A stretch of DNA of 64,000 nucleotides, from assembly GCF_030268685.1 (NCBI RefSeq), contig NZ_BSRQ01000007.1, positions 124,001 through 188,000 of the forward strand, written 5' to 3'. The DNA comes from Microtetraspora sp. NBRC 13810 (GTDB lineage Bacteria > Actinomycetota > Actinomycetes > Streptosporangiales > Streptosporangiaceae). Below the pieces are notes generated by a model. It was not told the origin of the DNA. It saw only the letters and a program-made list of their open reading frames with translations, and made no database searches. Every line of letters begins with the position of its first letter. Within the stretch, counting starts at the first letter, position 1. Below, one piece after another: positions 17,036 through 26,454 of this stretch. A program made the translations under genes and the position numbers.

Positions 17036-17084
17036 CCCCAGGCCACTGACCCCAGGCCACCGACCCCAGGCCACCGGCCCCGGG
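17029..17084. repeat. 14-bp tandem repeat (four units) over the phosphatase stop codon
   Basis: CCACTGACCCCAGG at 17029-17042 is repeated perfectly at 17043-17056, then with one change at 17057-17070, and with three changes at 17071-17084. The TGA stop of the phosphatase (17033-17035) is in the first unit; the second unit carries an identical TGA. Confidence 0.9.
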
Positions 17085-17131
17085 CTCGGCGGGTGCCGCA
17101 CGGCACCGCGCGGATCTGCGAGGATGGCGGA

Positions 17132-18043
17132 ATGCCAGGGCTGATGCTTCTCGACACCCCTTCGCTCTACTTCCGCGCCTACTACGGCGTGCCTGAGTCG
17201 ATCACGGCGCCCGACGGCATGCCGGTCAACGCCGTCCGCGGCCTGATCGACATGATCGCCACGCTGGTCCGCGCCCACTCCCCCGGCGAGCTCGTCGCCT
17301 GTATGGACGCCGACTGGCGGCCCGCCTTCCGGGTCGCGGCGCTGCCGTCCTACAAGGCGCACCGGGTGGCCACCGGCGACGAGGAGGAGGTGCCCGACAC
17401 CCTCGCGCCGCAGGTGCCGGTCATCGAGCAGGTGCTCGACGCGCTGGGCATCGCCCGGATCGGCGTGCCCGGCTACGAGGCCGACGACGTCATCGGCACC
17501 TGTACGGCACGCGCCGCCGGCAGGGTGGACATCGTCACCGGCGACCGCGACCTCTTCCAGCTCGTCGACGACAGCCGCCCGGTCCGCGTCCTTTACACAG
17601 TAAGGGGGATCCGGAACCTGCAGATCTTCGACGAGGCCGCGATCACCGCGAAGTACGGCATCCCGGGCCGCGCCTACGCCGACTACGCCACGCTGCGCGG
17701 CGACCCGAGCGACGGGCTGCCCGGCGTGGCCGGGATCGGCGACAAGACGGCCGCCGCGCTGGTCACCAGGTTCGGCTCGCTGGAGGCGATCCTCGCCGCG
17801 CTGGCGTCGGGCGACGCCGCGGGGTTCCCGGCGAGCGCCCGCACCAAGCTGTCGGCCGCCCTGGACTACCTGGCGGTCGCGCCCACGGTGGTCCGGGTCG
17901 CCCCCGACGCGCCGGTGCCCGGCATCGACCTCGCCCTGCCCGGCAAGCCGCGCGACCCGGAGGCCCTGGTCGCGCTCGCCGACCGCTACGGCCTGGACGG
18001 CCCGCTCAACCGCCTGCTGGACGTGCTCGCCGCGGGCCGCTGA
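17132..18043 (+). CDS. 5'-3' exonuclease (FEN-like, related to DNA polymerase I N-terminal domain)
   Basis: This 303-residue protein matches stand-alone 5'-3' exonucleases of actinobacteria. It has the N-terminal LMLLDTPSLYFRAYYG metal-binding region, the acidic cluster PGYEADDVIGT and VTGDRDLFQLV, and the helix-hairpin-helix LPGVAGIGDKTAAALV that binds DNA. It probably removes 5' flaps or RNA primers. The ATG at 17132 is used because the Asp-containing core starts right after it and a GAGG site precedes it. In M. tuberculosis a similar gene sits close to helY, as here, so the neighbourhood is conserved. Confidence 0.9.
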   Translation: MPGLMLLDTPSLYFRAYYGVPESITAPDGMPVNAVRGLIDMIATLVRAHSPGELVACMDADWRPAFRVAALPSYKAHRVATGDEEEVPDTLAPQVPVIEQVLDALGIARIGVPGYEADDVIGTCTARAAGRVDIVTGDRDLFQLVDDSRPVRVLYTVRGIRNLQIFDEAAITAKYGIPGRAYADYATLRGDPSDGLPGVAGIGDKTAAALVTRFGSLEAILAALASGDAAGFPASARTKLSAALDYLAVAPTVVRVAPDAPVPGIDLALPGKPRDPEALVALADRYGLDGPLNRLLDVLAAGR

Positions 18044-18053
18044 CCGGCGGCGG

Positions 18054-20786
18054 TCAGGTGACCGAGGTGTAGGCGACGACGCCGCGGCGGATCGCGTCCA
18101 TCGCCTTGGCGGCGTTGCCCTTGACGGGGCTGCCGGGCGGGGCCGCGTCGCCGATCTGGCCGAGCAGGTCGAGCAGCTGCTTGGCCCACCGGACGAAGTC
18201 GCCCGCGGCCAGCTCCGCGCCGTTGACCCCGTCGTTCAGCACCGCGTCCAGGCTGTGGCCCTTGGTCCAGCGGAAGGCCGCCCAGGCGAAGCCGAAGTCG
18301 GGCTCCCGGACGAAGGACAGGCCGTGCTCCTCCTCGACGGCCTCCAGATCACCCCACACCCGCACCATCGCGGTGAGCGTCTGGGCGGCGGCGCCGGCCG
18401 GGATCTTCGGGCGGCGGGCCTCGTCGGCCTGCCGTGACTCGAAGACCAGCGCGGAGACGCAGGCGGCGAGCTCCGCGGGGTCCAGGGCGTCCCACAGCCC
18501 GGCCCGCAGGCATTCGGCGGTGAGCAGGTCGAGCTCGGTGTACAGCTTGGACAGCCGCCTGCCCTGCGCGGTGACGGTCTCCCCGTCGAGATAGCCGAGC
18601 TGGTCGAGCACGCCGCACACCTTGTCGAAGGTGCGGGCGATCACGTGCGAGCGGGAGTCCACCCGGCGGCGCAGGCCCTCGGTCTCGCGCAGCAGCTTGT
18701 AGTAGCGCTCGGCCCACCGGGCGTGGTCCTCGCGCTCGTCGCAGCCGTGGCAGGGGTGCCTGCGCAGCTGCCGTCGCAGCTCGTTGATCTCCTCGTCCTC
18801 CACCGCGTGGTCGCGGACCCGCGGCGGCTTGCCGAGGTCGCGGTCGCCCATCTTGGCGTGCAGCGTGGACACCAGGTTGGCCCGCTCCTTGGGCGAGCGG
18901 GAGTTGAAGTGCTTCGGCAGGCGAAGCCGTTCCACCGGCTCCACCGGCACCGGGAAGTCCGCCGCGGACAGCCGCTTGACCTGCTTGCCGATGGTGAGCA
19001 CCAGCGGCGCGGGCCCGTCGCCGCCCTTGACGTTGAGCCCGGGGTCGAGCACGATCGCGATCCCCGCCCTGCGCCCGCCCGGGATCCGGATCACGTCGCC
19101 CGGCTTGAGCGCCTCCAGAGACCGCAGGGCCTGCGCCCGGCGTGCCGCGCCGCGCTGCCGGGCCAGGTCGGACTCCCGGTCCGACAGCCGCCTGCGCAGG
19201 GCGGCGTACTCGGGGAAGTCGCCCAGGTGGCAGGTCATCGCGTCCTTGTAGCCGTCCAGGGCCTCTTCGGCGCGGCGCACCTGGCGGGCGATGCCGACGA
19301 CCGCCCGGTCGGCCTGGAACTGCGCGAAGGACGCCTCCAGCAGGGTCCTGGCGCGCCCCCTGCCCACCTGCCCGACCAGGTTGACCGCCATGTTGTACGA
19401 CGGCCGGAAGCTGGAGCGCAGCGGGTAGGTGCGGGTGCTGGCCAGCCCGGCCACCGAGGCCGGGTCCATGCCGGGCTGCCAGATGACCACCGCGTGGCCT
19501 TCGACGTCGATGCCGCGCCGCCCGGCCCGGCCGGTGAGCTGGGTGTACTCGCCGGGGGTGAGGTCGGCGTGGGTCTCGCCGTTCCACTTGTCGAGCTTCT
19601 CGATCACCACCGACCTGGCCGGCATGTTGATGCCCAGGGCGAGCGTCTCGGTGGCGAACACCGCCTTGACCAGGCCCTGGGTGAACAGCTCCTCGACGAC
19701 CTCCTTGAAGGTCGGCAGCATGCCCGCGTGGTGGGCGGCCAGGCCGCGCTCCAGGCAGTCGCGCCACTCCAGGTAGCCGAGCACGGCGAGGTCGTCGTCG
19801 GGCAGGTGGGCGGTGCGCTCGTCGACGATCTGGCGGATCTCGTGCCGTTCGCGCTCGGTGGTGAGCCGGATGCCCGCGTACAGGCACTGCATCACGGCGG
19901 CGTCGCAGCCCGCCCGGGAGAAGATGAAGGTGATCGCGGGGAGCAGTCCGGCGGTGTCGAGCCGCTCGATCACGACGGCGCGGTTGGGCGGGCGGAAGCC
20001 GCGCGGGCGGCTGTAACCGCGCCTGCCGCGGGTGGCCGACAGCCGGCCCTCGTCGCGAGCGATGCGCAGCAGGTTGGGGTTGACCCGCGGCCGGTCGCCG
20101 TCGTCGTCGGTGACGAAGAGGTCGTAGAGCCGGTTGCCGACCATCATGTGCTGCCACAGCGGCACCGGCCGGACCTCGTCGACGATGACGGTGGTGTCGC
20201 CGCGGACGTCGCCCAGCCACTCGCCGAACTCCTCGGCGTTGCTGACCGTGGCGGACAGCGCCACGAGCCGCACCGACTCGGGGAGGTGGATGATGACCTC
20301 CTCCCAGACCGCGCCGCGGAACCGGTCGGCGAGGTAGTGCACCTCGTCCATCACCACGAAGCCCAGCCCGGCGAGGGTGCCGGACCCGGCGTACAGCATG
20401 TTGCGCAGCACCTCGGTGGTCATCACCACGATCGGCGCCTCGCCGTTGACGCTGTTGTCGCCGGTGAGCAGGCCGACGTTCTTGGCGCCGTAGCGTTTGA
20501 CCAGGTCGTTGTACTTCTGGTTGGACAACGCCTTGATGGGCGTGGTGTAGAAGCACTTCTGGCCCTGCTCCAGGGCCAGGTGCACGGCGAACTCCCCGAC
20601 CACGGTCTTGCCCGACCCGGTCGGCGCGGCCACCAGCACGCCGTCGCCGGCCTCCAGGGCGCGGCAGGCGTCGATCTGGAACTCGTCGAGGGAGAAGTCG
20701 TAGAGCTCCCGGAACGACCTGATCGCGGGCCCGTCGTCGGTGAGGTTCTGACGGAAGGCCGCATAGCGTTCCGCTGGCGTCGTCAT
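18054..20786 (-). CDS. helY: HelY/Ski2-like DEAD-box RNA helicase
   Basis: This 910-residue superfamily 2 helicase is the size of M. tuberculosis HelY (about 906). Walker A is APTGSGKT (residues 54-61), the DEVH box is at 147-150, and later helicase motifs include LSATVSN, HHAGMLP and QLTGRAGRRGID. The C-terminal half carries the DSHCT region (FNSRSPKERANL to the end), which marks the Ski2/Mtr4 group that unwinds RNA. It is the last gene of a minus-strand run from pafB. The ATG at 20786 fits homology; the frame stays open far upstream because of the frameshift in the kinase gene. Confidence 0.93.
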   Translation of the reverse strand: MTTPAERYAAFRQNLTDDGPAIRSFRELYDFSLDEFQIDACRALEAGDGVLVAAPTGSGKTVVGEFAVHLALEQGQKCFYTTPIKALSNQKYNDLVKRYGAKNVGLLTGDNSVNGEAPIVVMTTEVLRNMLYAGSGTLAGLGFVVMDEVHYLADRFRGAVWEEVIIHLPESVRLVALSATVSNAEEFGEWLGDVRGDTTVIVDEVRPVPLWQHMMVGNRLYDLFVTDDDGDRPRVNPNLLRIARDEGRLSATRGRRGYSRPRGFRPPNRAVVIERLDTAGLLPAITFIFSRAGCDAAVMQCLYAGIRLTTERERHEIRQIVDERTAHLPDDDLAVLGYLEWRDCLERGLAAHHAGMLPTFKEVVEELFTQGLVKAVFATETLALGINMPARSVVIEKLDKWNGETHADLTPGEYTQLTGRAGRRGIDVEGHAVVIWQPGMDPASVAGLASTRTYPLRSSFRPSYNMAVNLVGQVGRGRARTLLEASFAQFQADRAVVGIARQVRRAEEALDGYKDAMTCHLGDFPEYAALRRRLSDRESDLARQRGAARRAQALRSLEALKPGDVIRIPGGRRAGIAIVLDPGLNVKGGDGPAPLVLTIGKQVKRLSAADFPVPVEPVERLRLPKHFNSRSPKERANLVSTLHAKMGDRDLGKPPRVRDHAVEDEEINELRRQLRRHPCHGCDEREDHARWAERYYKLLRETEGLRRRVDSRSHVIARTFDKVCGVLDQLGYLDGETVTAQGRRLSKLYTELDLLTAECLRAGLWDALDPAELAACVSALVFESRQADEARRPKIPAGAAAQTLTAMVRVWGDLEAVEEEHGLSFVREPDFGFAWAAFRWTKGHSLDAVLNDGVNGAELAAGDFVRWAKQLLDLLGQIGDAAPPGSPVKGNAAKAMDAIRRGVVAYTSVT

Positions 20787-20875
20787 GATGTTCAGCCTAC
20801 CGATATCGGGATTCCGGTCTGTCCGCCGTTCGCGTACGAGTTCCCGGGCGGAGTGTATGTTCCCCCGATCGGGGC

Positions 20876-21767
20876 TCAGGGCACCAGCACGCGCAGGGCG
20901 CCCGGCCGTACGGCGCAGCCGAGCGGGAGGGCGGCCATCCGCTCGCCGTCGGCGTAGGCGACCACGCCGGGGGCGGCGATCGTGACAGCCGTGGCGCGGC
21001 GGACGGCGACCGACGGGTGGGTCACGTGCGTGCCCCCGGTAGACGCGCGGGAAGGCGCGCAGGAACGCGCCGGTGGGCATGGCGCCGAGGACCGTGACGT
21101 CCAGCAGGCCGTCGCTCGGGTCGGCGCCGGGGCAGATCCGCATCCCGGCGCCGTAGCTGCCGGTGTTGGCGACGGCGACGAGCGTCGCCTCCCGCTCGAT
21201 CACCTCCCGGCCGCCGGGCGCGTCGAGCGTGATCGTGAAGGGGATCGGCCGGAACGCGCGCAGTTCGCCGGCCACCGCCACCGCGTAGCGGGCCGTGCCG
21301 CGCGGCCAGGTGCGGTTGTTGGCCCGCTCGTTCACCCGGGAGTCGAAGCCGCAGGCGAGCACCCCGGCGAACCACTCCCCTCCGTCGACCTGCCCGGCGT
21401 CGAAGGCGCGGGCCCGGCCCGCCAGCACGATGTCGGCGGCGGCGCGCGGGTCGCCCGCCGGGATGCCGAAGGCGCGGGCGATGTCGTTGCCGGTGCCGCC
21501 CGGGATGAGGCCGAGCGGCACGCCGGTGCCCGCGACGGCCTGCACGGCGAGGTGGACGAGCCCGTCGCCGCCGAAGGCGACCAGGGCGCGCGGCCGATCG
21601 GCCACCGCCTCGCGGGCGCGGGCCAGCGCCTCGGCCGCCGAGCGGGCGGCGAGGACGGCCACCCGCCCGCCGGCCTGTGCCAGCCGGAGCAGGGCGGGGG
21701 CGAGCAGGCGAAGCGAGCGGCCCGAGCGGGCCGCCGGGTTCACGAGTACGGCCAGCTCACCGGGCAC
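20876..21767 (-). pseudogene. Diacylglycerol kinase family lipid kinase, frameshifted
   Basis: The frame from the ATG at 21767 has the kinase signatures VNPAARSGRS, AFGGDGLVHLAVQAV and GLIPGGTGNDIARAFG, followed by the second beta domain. At 21033-21037 (five C on the plus strand) the frame changes. Removing one base restores an ending that reads THVTHPSV, VVAYADGE, then LRVLVP and a stop at 20876. The restored length is 297 residues, normal for the family. As written, the last 55 or so residues are scrambled and the frame runs on into helY. It is either a true pseudogene or a one-base sequencing error. The enzyme phosphorylates diacylglycerol or a similar lipid. It lies between tatC and helY, its usual place. 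Confidence 0.8.
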
Positions 21768-21783
21768 ACCCGGAACCTCCCGC

Positions 21784-22659
21784 CTAACTGCGCGGCGCGT
21801 CGGAATCGGTCGCGCCGAGGTCGAGCGGGGACGCCTCCTCGTCGCTCAGCGAGGAGTAGTCCTCCCCGGCAGGCAGCCGCTTCTCCCGCAGGTACATGAA
21901 CAGCTCGGCCAAGGCGAAGAGGATCACCATCGGGGCGGCCAGCATGACCATGGTGAACGGGTCGGTGCCCGGGGTGGCCACGCCGGCGAAGACGAACATC
22001 ACGAAGATGACCATGCGCCGGTGCTTCTTCACCGTCGCGTGCTTGAGCACGCCGATGACGTTGAGGAAGACCATGAGGAGCGGCAGTTCGAAGGAGATGC
22101 CGAACACCAGCAGCATGATCAGCACGTAGTTCACGAATTCGGTGATCGTGATGATGAGCACCGAGTCGGGCGGGGCGAATCCCAGCAGGATGGTCAGGCC
22201 GGTGTCCATCACGATGTAGGACAGCGCGGCGCCGGCCAGGAACAGCGGGATCGCCAGGGCCAGGAACGTCATGCTGTAGCGCCGCTCGTTCCGGTACAGA
22301 CCGGGGGTGACGAACGACCAGAGCTGGTAGAGCCACACCGGCGACGAGACCACGATGCCGAACAGTGCCGCGATCTTGAGGTTGATCAGGAAAGCGTCGA
22401 AGACGCCCTGCACCGCCAGGGAGCACTGGCCCGGCCGCAGCATGTGATCCTGCGGCAGGCCGCAGTAGGGCCTGGTGATGAAGGTGTAGATCTGATCGAA
22501 GAAGAGGAACCCGATGATCGTGCCCGCGACCAGCGCGAGCAGCGACTTGACCAGGCGGTTGCGCAGCTCACGGAGATGCTCCATGAGCGGCATGCGACCC
22601 TCTGTGTCAGAAGTTGCCGACCCGTCGGCGGCCGACTTGGGCCGTTTGAGCAGCGCCAT
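21784..22659 (-). CDS. tatC: Sec-independent protein translocase subunit TatC
   Basis: This 291-residue six-helix membrane protein recognises twin-arginine signal peptides. The N-terminal region MPLMEHLRELRNRLVKS holds the family's conserved HLRELR motif with its key glutamate, and SFELPLLMVFL and a final AELFMYLREKRLP are also typical. It works with TatA in the inner membrane to export folded proteins, such as the oxidase at 40.6 kb that has a twin-arginine signal. It follows tatA by 45 bases and precedes the lipid kinase by 16. Confidence 0.96.
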   Translation of the reverse strand: MALLKRPKSAADGSATSDTEGRMPLMEHLRELRNRLVKSLLALVAGTIIGFLFFDQIYTFITRPYCGLPQDHMLRPGQCSLAVQGVFDAFLINLKIAALFGIVVSSPVWLYQLWSFVTPGLYRNERRYSMTFLALAIPLFLAGAALSYIVMDTGLTILLGFAPPDSVLIITITEFVNYVLIMLLVFGISFELPLLMVFLNVIGVLKHATVKKHRRMVIFVMFVFAGVATPGTDPFTMVMLAAPMVILFALAELFMYLREKRLPAGEDYSSLSDEEASPLDLGATDSDAPRS

Positions 22660-22704
22660 TCGGTAGTCCTGGTCTCAGCGGGGCGGATGGGGTGGGGGGC
22701 GGGG

Positions 22705-23043
22705 TCAGTTGAGCTTGTCCCGCTGGACGCCCGGCTGCGCCGTGGCCGCCTGAGCGCGCAGGCGGGCGGCCTGCTCCTCGAGCTGCCTGGCCTGCTCCTC
22801 GGCCGTGATCGGCTGGACCGGCGGGATGGCGGCGGGGGCGGCCTGTGCCGCCGGCTGCGGGGTGGCCGCGTACTGCGCAGAGGCGGCGCCGTCGTCGTCC
22901 TCGCGCAGCTTGGCGGTCTCCGACTTGAAGATGCGCATGGAGCGGCCGATCGACCGAGCCGCGTCGGGCAGCTTCTTCGCGCCGAACAAGAGCACCAGGA
23001 TCACCGCGATGATGATCAGCTCCGTGGGTCCCAGGTTAGGCAT
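22705..23043 (-). CDS. tatA: Sec-independent protein translocase subunit TatA
   Basis: This 112-residue protein has the TatA layout: a short N-terminus, one membrane helix (GPTELIIIAVILVLLFGAKK), the amphipathic helix LPDAARSIGRSMRIFKSE, and an acidic then Ala/Pro/Gln-rich tail of 50 residues. TatA forms the channel for folded proteins together with TatC. The ATG at 23043 follows a clear GGAAG site. There is no TatB gene here, as is common in actinobacteria. Confidence 0.95.
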   Translation of the reverse strand: MPNLGPTELIIIAVILVLLFGAKKLPDAARSIGRSMRIFKSETAKLREDDDGAASAQYAATPQPAAQAAPAAIPPVQPITAEEQARQLEEQAARLRAQAATAQPGVQRDKLN

Positions 23044-23109
23044 GACACTTCCTTAAACCGAGCGACGTGCAATCTCTTCGTTCGATCGTACGCTGCCAGG
23101 AGTGCGGTC

Positions 23110-23298
23110 TCACCCCTGACGTCCCACTCTGACCCCGTTCTTTTGTTCGGAATTCTGGTATTCGGCGGCCAGGCGAGCTCTGGTCTTCGCGAGTTCACCG
23201 GCCAGACCTCGCGCGGCCACCAAAACCCTGACCGAAAAGACCGCGATCACGACCAGCCCGGCGGCGGCCAGGGCGACCGCGGCGAGGATCCAGCTCAT
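23110..23298 (-). CDS. Small single-span membrane protein between pafC and tatA
   Basis: This 62-residue protein has one N-terminal membrane helix (WILAAVALAAAGLVVIAVFS) and a charged amphipathic tail (LAGELAKTRARLAAEYQNS). It starts nine bases after pafC, in the same direction, so it is likely co-transcribed. A small membrane protein at this point is common in actinobacterial paf-tat operons, but no role is known. Confidence 0.75.
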   Translation of the reverse strand: MSWILAAVALAAAGLVVIAVFSVRVLVAARGLAGELAKTRARLAAEYQNSEQKNGVRVGRQG

Positions 23299-23307
23299 AT
23301 GTGCACC

Positions 23308-24282
23308 CTAGCCAACATCTGCGCCATTCTCGTAGCGTGCCAGCGCCGCACACGCGCGTTCTTTGACCGCGTCGGCGAGCGAGGCGGGGGCCACGACCCT
23401 GCCGGTGTCGCCCAGCCGCAGCGCCAGCCGTACCAGCCAGCCCTGGTCCCTGGCCCTGAGCGTGACCCGCAGCCGGCCGTCGCCGAGCTCGGTGACCTCT
23501 TCGCACGGGTAGTACTCGGCGACCCAGCGCCCGGCCGGGGTGACCTCCAGCTCCACCAGCTCGTCGGTGGCCGAGGGGCGGAAGACGCCCCGGGCGACGT
23601 CGAGCGGTTCGGCCTCGGCGGGCGGGTCGGCCGCCTCGGGCAGGATCCGCACCTCCAGCATGCGGTCGAGCCGGAAGAGCCGCACCGCGTCGGCGCGGTA
23701 GCACCAGCCCTCCAGGTAGGAGCGGCCGTCGGCGACCACCAGGCGCATCGGGTCGACCTCGCGCGGGGTGACCTCGTCGCGGCCGGGCACGTAATAGCTC
23801 AGCGACAGCCGCCGCCCGGCGCGCAGCCCCTCGTTGACCGCCGCCAGGGCGTCGGGGGCCGCGTCCATCTCCACCGCGACCAGGCTGCTGACCGCCGCCG
23901 CGCCCTCGCCCGCCGCGCGCTCCAGCTTGGCGATCACCCTGGCCAGCGCGTCGTGGTCGCCGACCTCGGCGAACTGCGGGAACTCCAGCAGCATGCGCAG
24001 CGCGACCAGCAGCGCGCTCGCCTCGTCCACGGCCAGCCGCAGCGGCCTGGCGATGGTGTCGGCGTTGTCGATGAGGATCTCGCCGCCGTCCCAGGAGACG
24101 TCGATGAGGTCGCCCGGCGTGTGACCGGGCAGGCCGCACATCCACACGAGTTGCAGGTCGTCGATGAGCTGCTTCTCGGTCAGCCCGAAGACCTTGGCGA
24201 CCTCGGGCACCTGGGCGCCGGGATGGGACATCAGGTAGGGCACCAGCGCCAGCAGCCGCGGCAGCCGATCGGTCGAGCTCAT
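23308..24282 (-). CDS. pafC: PafC, WYL-domain transcriptional regulator
   Basis: This 324-residue protein has a winged-helix N-terminal domain (PRLLALVPYLMSHPG, then EKQLIDDLQLVWMCG) and a WYL domain whose core reads RSYLEGWCYRADAVRLFRLD. A C-terminal WCX domain follows. PafC acts with PafB as a heterodimer; in mycobacteria the pair turns on DNA-damage genes in a RecA-independent way, and the WYL domain senses single-stranded DNA. Its ATG overlaps the pafB stop as ATGA (24279-24282), so the two subunits are made in step. Confidence 0.92.
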   Translation of the reverse strand: MSSTDRLPRLLALVPYLMSHPGAQVPEVAKVFGLTEKQLIDDLQLVWMCGLPGHTPGDLIDVSWDGGEILIDNADTIARPLRLAVDEASALLVALRMLLEFPQFAEVGDHDALARVIAKLERAAGEGAAAVSSLVAVEMDAAPDALAAVNEGLRAGRRLSLSYYVPGRDEVTPREVDPMRLVVADGRSYLEGWCYRADAVRLFRLDRMLEVRILPEAADPPAEAEPLDVARGVFRPSATDELVELEVTPAGRWVAEYYPCEEVTELGDGRLRVTLRARDQGWLVRLALRLGDTGRVVAPASLADAVKERACAALARYENGADVG

Positions 24283-25235
24283 GCCAGCGCTCCCTTGAGG
24301 CGGCGGATCACGGCGTCACGGGCGTCCGGCGGCCCGCTCACCTCGACGTCGTCGCCGAGGCTGGCGATCCAGCCGGCCAGCCGCTCGGGATCGCTGAAGG
24401 AGACGTCCACCTCGTCCCACCCGTCTGCTCCCCCGCCGGGCCGTACGGCCTGGGCGAGCTGGCGCAGCCCCTGGCAGGTGCCCGGCCGCACCCTCAGCAG
24501 CGCCACCCGCTCGGGCAACGCGAGGTCGTCCCGCCAGCCCACCATCTCGCGCAGGTCGATCCCGGGCGGGACCTTGACCTCGCCGGGGCGGCCGATCGGC
24601 GTCACCGGCCCGGTGATCCTGCTCAGCCGGAACACCCGGTGCTCGCCGCGCCCGCGGTCGTGCCCCACCACATACCACCGGCCGCGCCGGCTGACCACGC
24701 CCCACGGCTCGAGGGTGCGGGTCGCGGCGGTGCCGCTGCCGGCCGTGCGGTAGTCGAAGCGGACCGCGCGGCGGTCGCGCACCGCCTCCCACAGCGCGGG
24801 GAAGGCCGGGTCGCGGGTGTCGACCCGCAGCTCCAGCGAGCCGACCGCGCTCTCGTCGGTCTCCACGCCGCCGGCGCGCAGCTTGAGCAGCGCGCCGCCG
24901 GCGGCCTCGGCCAGGCTGGCCCGCTGCCACACCTGGGCGGCGAGACCGAGCACGGCCGCCTCGTCGGGCTCCAGCGTGATCTCGGGCAGCTCGTAGGCCT
25001 GGCGGACGATCCGGTAGCCGGGATCCTCCTCCCAGGGGTCCTTGTGGACCTCGATGGGGATGCCGATCTCGCGCAGCTCGTTCTTGTCGCGCTCGAACAT
25101 GCGCTGGAAGGCCTCGTCGCCCTCCCGGTCGTAGCCGGGCACCGCGTGACGGATCTGCTCGGCCGACAGCGGCCGCCGCGTGGCCAGCAGGCAGATGACG
25201 AGATTGAGCAGCCGCTCGGTCTTGCGCCGTGACAT
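24279..25235 (-). CDS. pafB: PafB, WYL-domain transcriptional regulator
   Basis: This 318-residue partner of PafC has the N-terminal winged helix (RKTERLLNLVICLLATRRPL, then FQRMFERDKNELREIGIPIE), the WYL domain (GRWYVVGHDRGRGEHRVFRLSR follows the W-Y pattern) and the WCX tail. The frame opens upstream, but the ATG at 25235 has a GGGAGGGAGG site directly before it. It is the first gene of the pafB-pafC-tat-helY run and is divergent from the DUF3866 gene. In M. tuberculosis pafA lies immediately upstream; here it is at 62.3 kb. Confidence 0.93.
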   Translation of the reverse strand: MSRRKTERLLNLVICLLATRRPLSAEQIRHAVPGYDREGDEAFQRMFERDKNELREIGIPIEVHKDPWEEDPGYRIVRQAYELPEITLEPDEAAVLGLAAQVWQRASLAEAAGGALLKLRAGGVETDESAVGSLELRVDTRDPAFPALWEAVRDRRAVRFDYRTAGSGTAATRTLEPWGVVSRRGRWYVVGHDRGRGEHRVFRLSRITGPVTPIGRPGEVKVPPGIDLREMVGWRDDLALPERVALLRVRPGTCQGLRQLAQAVRPGGGADGWDEVDVSFSDPERLAGWIASLGDDVEVSGPPDARDAVIRRLKGALA

Positions 25236-25368
25236 CGGGCCTCCCTCCCCTGTGACCGTACCGCTCCCCGAAGGCATCAGTGTGCCGCATCCGCGGCCTG
25301 TTGATCGGCGGAACGCCTTCCCCGGTGAACCGCCCCGGGGAAGGGTTCGCGTCCATTAGCCTTCCGGC

Positions 25369-26454
25369 GTGATCAGATGGCGTAAGGGCGAGGTGGAGCG
25401 GGTCCGGCGCGCGTGGGCCGGCGCGGTCGAGCTGGAGGCCCGGCTGGAGGACGGATCGCAGGTGCGGGCGCTGGCCTATCCGGAGCTGGTGGGCAGTCCC
25501 GAGCCCGGTGACGCCGTGCTGCTCAACACGACCGCGCTGGCGATGGGGCTGGGCACCGGCGGCTACGCGATGGTGGTCGCGGTGCCGGACCGGCTGCCCG
25601 CCGACCCGCAGGGCCCCGGCCATCTGGTCAAGGCGCGCTACACGCCGTTGCAGGCGACCGTGCAGGGCGCCGACGAGCAGGACTCGCCGCACCACGAGCT
25701 GCTGCGCGAGGCCGACTCGGTGGACGGCATGCCGGTCGTGGTGGCCGACCTGCACTCGGCGCTGCCGGCCGTGCTGTGCGGCCTGTTCGAGGAGTACGGC
25801 TCGCGCCCGCCGGACGCGCCGCGGGTGGCCTACGTGATGCTGGACGGCGGGGCGCTGCCCGCCTGGTTCTCCATGTCCGCCGCCCGGCTGCGGGAGATCG
25901 GCTGGCTGTGCGGGACGGTGACGGCCGGGCAGGCGTTCGGCGGGGACGTGGAGACCGTGACGACGCACACCGCGCTGCTCGCCGCCCGGCACGTGCTCGG
26001 AGCGGATGTCGCGGTCGTCGCGCAGGGCCCGGGCAACCTGGGCACCGGCACCCGGTGGGGGTTCTCCGGGGTGTCGGCGGGCGAGGCGGTGAACGCGGCG
26101 GCGGTGCTGGGCGGCCGTCCGGTGGCGGCGCTGCGGGTCAGCGAGGGCGACAGGCGCGCGCGGCACATCGGGGTCTCCCACCACTCGCTGACCGCCTACG
26201 GCCGGGTGGCGCTCGCCCGTGCCCGGGTGGCGGTCCCCGAGCTTCCGGGCGAGTTCGGGGAGCGGGTGGCCGCCCAGGCGCGCGAGCTCGGTGACCGGCA
26301 CGACCTGGTCGGCGTGCCGGTCACCGGTCTGCGAGAGGCGCTGGAGGCGTCGCCGGTGCGGCTGTCCACGATGGGCCGGCCGCTCGAGGACGACCTCGCC
26401 TACTTCCTCGCCTCCGCCGCGGCGGGCAGGCTGGCCGCCTCGCTGCTGTCGTAG
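25369..26454 (+). CDS. DUF3866 family protein
   Basis: This 361-residue protein matches the DUF3866 family throughout: an N-terminal beta domain (LRKGEV-like start, ELEARLEDGSQVRALAYPELVG), GHLVKARYTPLQ, the glycine-rich VAYVMLDGGALP, then VVAQGPGNLGTGTRWGFSGV, and a SHHSLTAYGRV motif. The function is unknown. It is typically found next to pafB/pafC in actinobacteria and so marks the conserved side of this junction. The start is GTG at 25369; it overlaps the convergent DUF3291 gene by 55 bases. Confidence 0.85.
   Translation: MIRWRKGEVERVRRAWAGAVELEARLEDGSQVRALAYPELVGSPEPGDAVLLNTTALAMGLGTGGYAMVVAVPDRLPADPQGPGHLVKARYTPLQATVQGADEQDSPHHELLREADSVDGMPVVVADLHSALPAVLCGLFEEYGSRPPDAPRVAYVMLDGGALPAWFSMSAARLREIGWLCGTVTAGQAFGGDVETVTTHTALLAARHVLGADVAVVAQGPGNLGTGTRWGFSGVSAGEAVNAAAVLGGRPVAALRVSEGDRRARHIGVSHHSLTAYGRVALARARVAVPELPGEFGERVAAQARELGDRHDLVGVPVTGLREALEASPVRLSTMGRPLEDDLAYFLASAAAGRLAASLLS

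Noticed and set aside
24316-26301. Very long minus-strand frame across pafB and the DUF3866 gene
   Set aside because: It is a shadow of two well-supported genes and encodes Arg/Gly/His-rich sequence typical of antisense frames in high-GC DNA.
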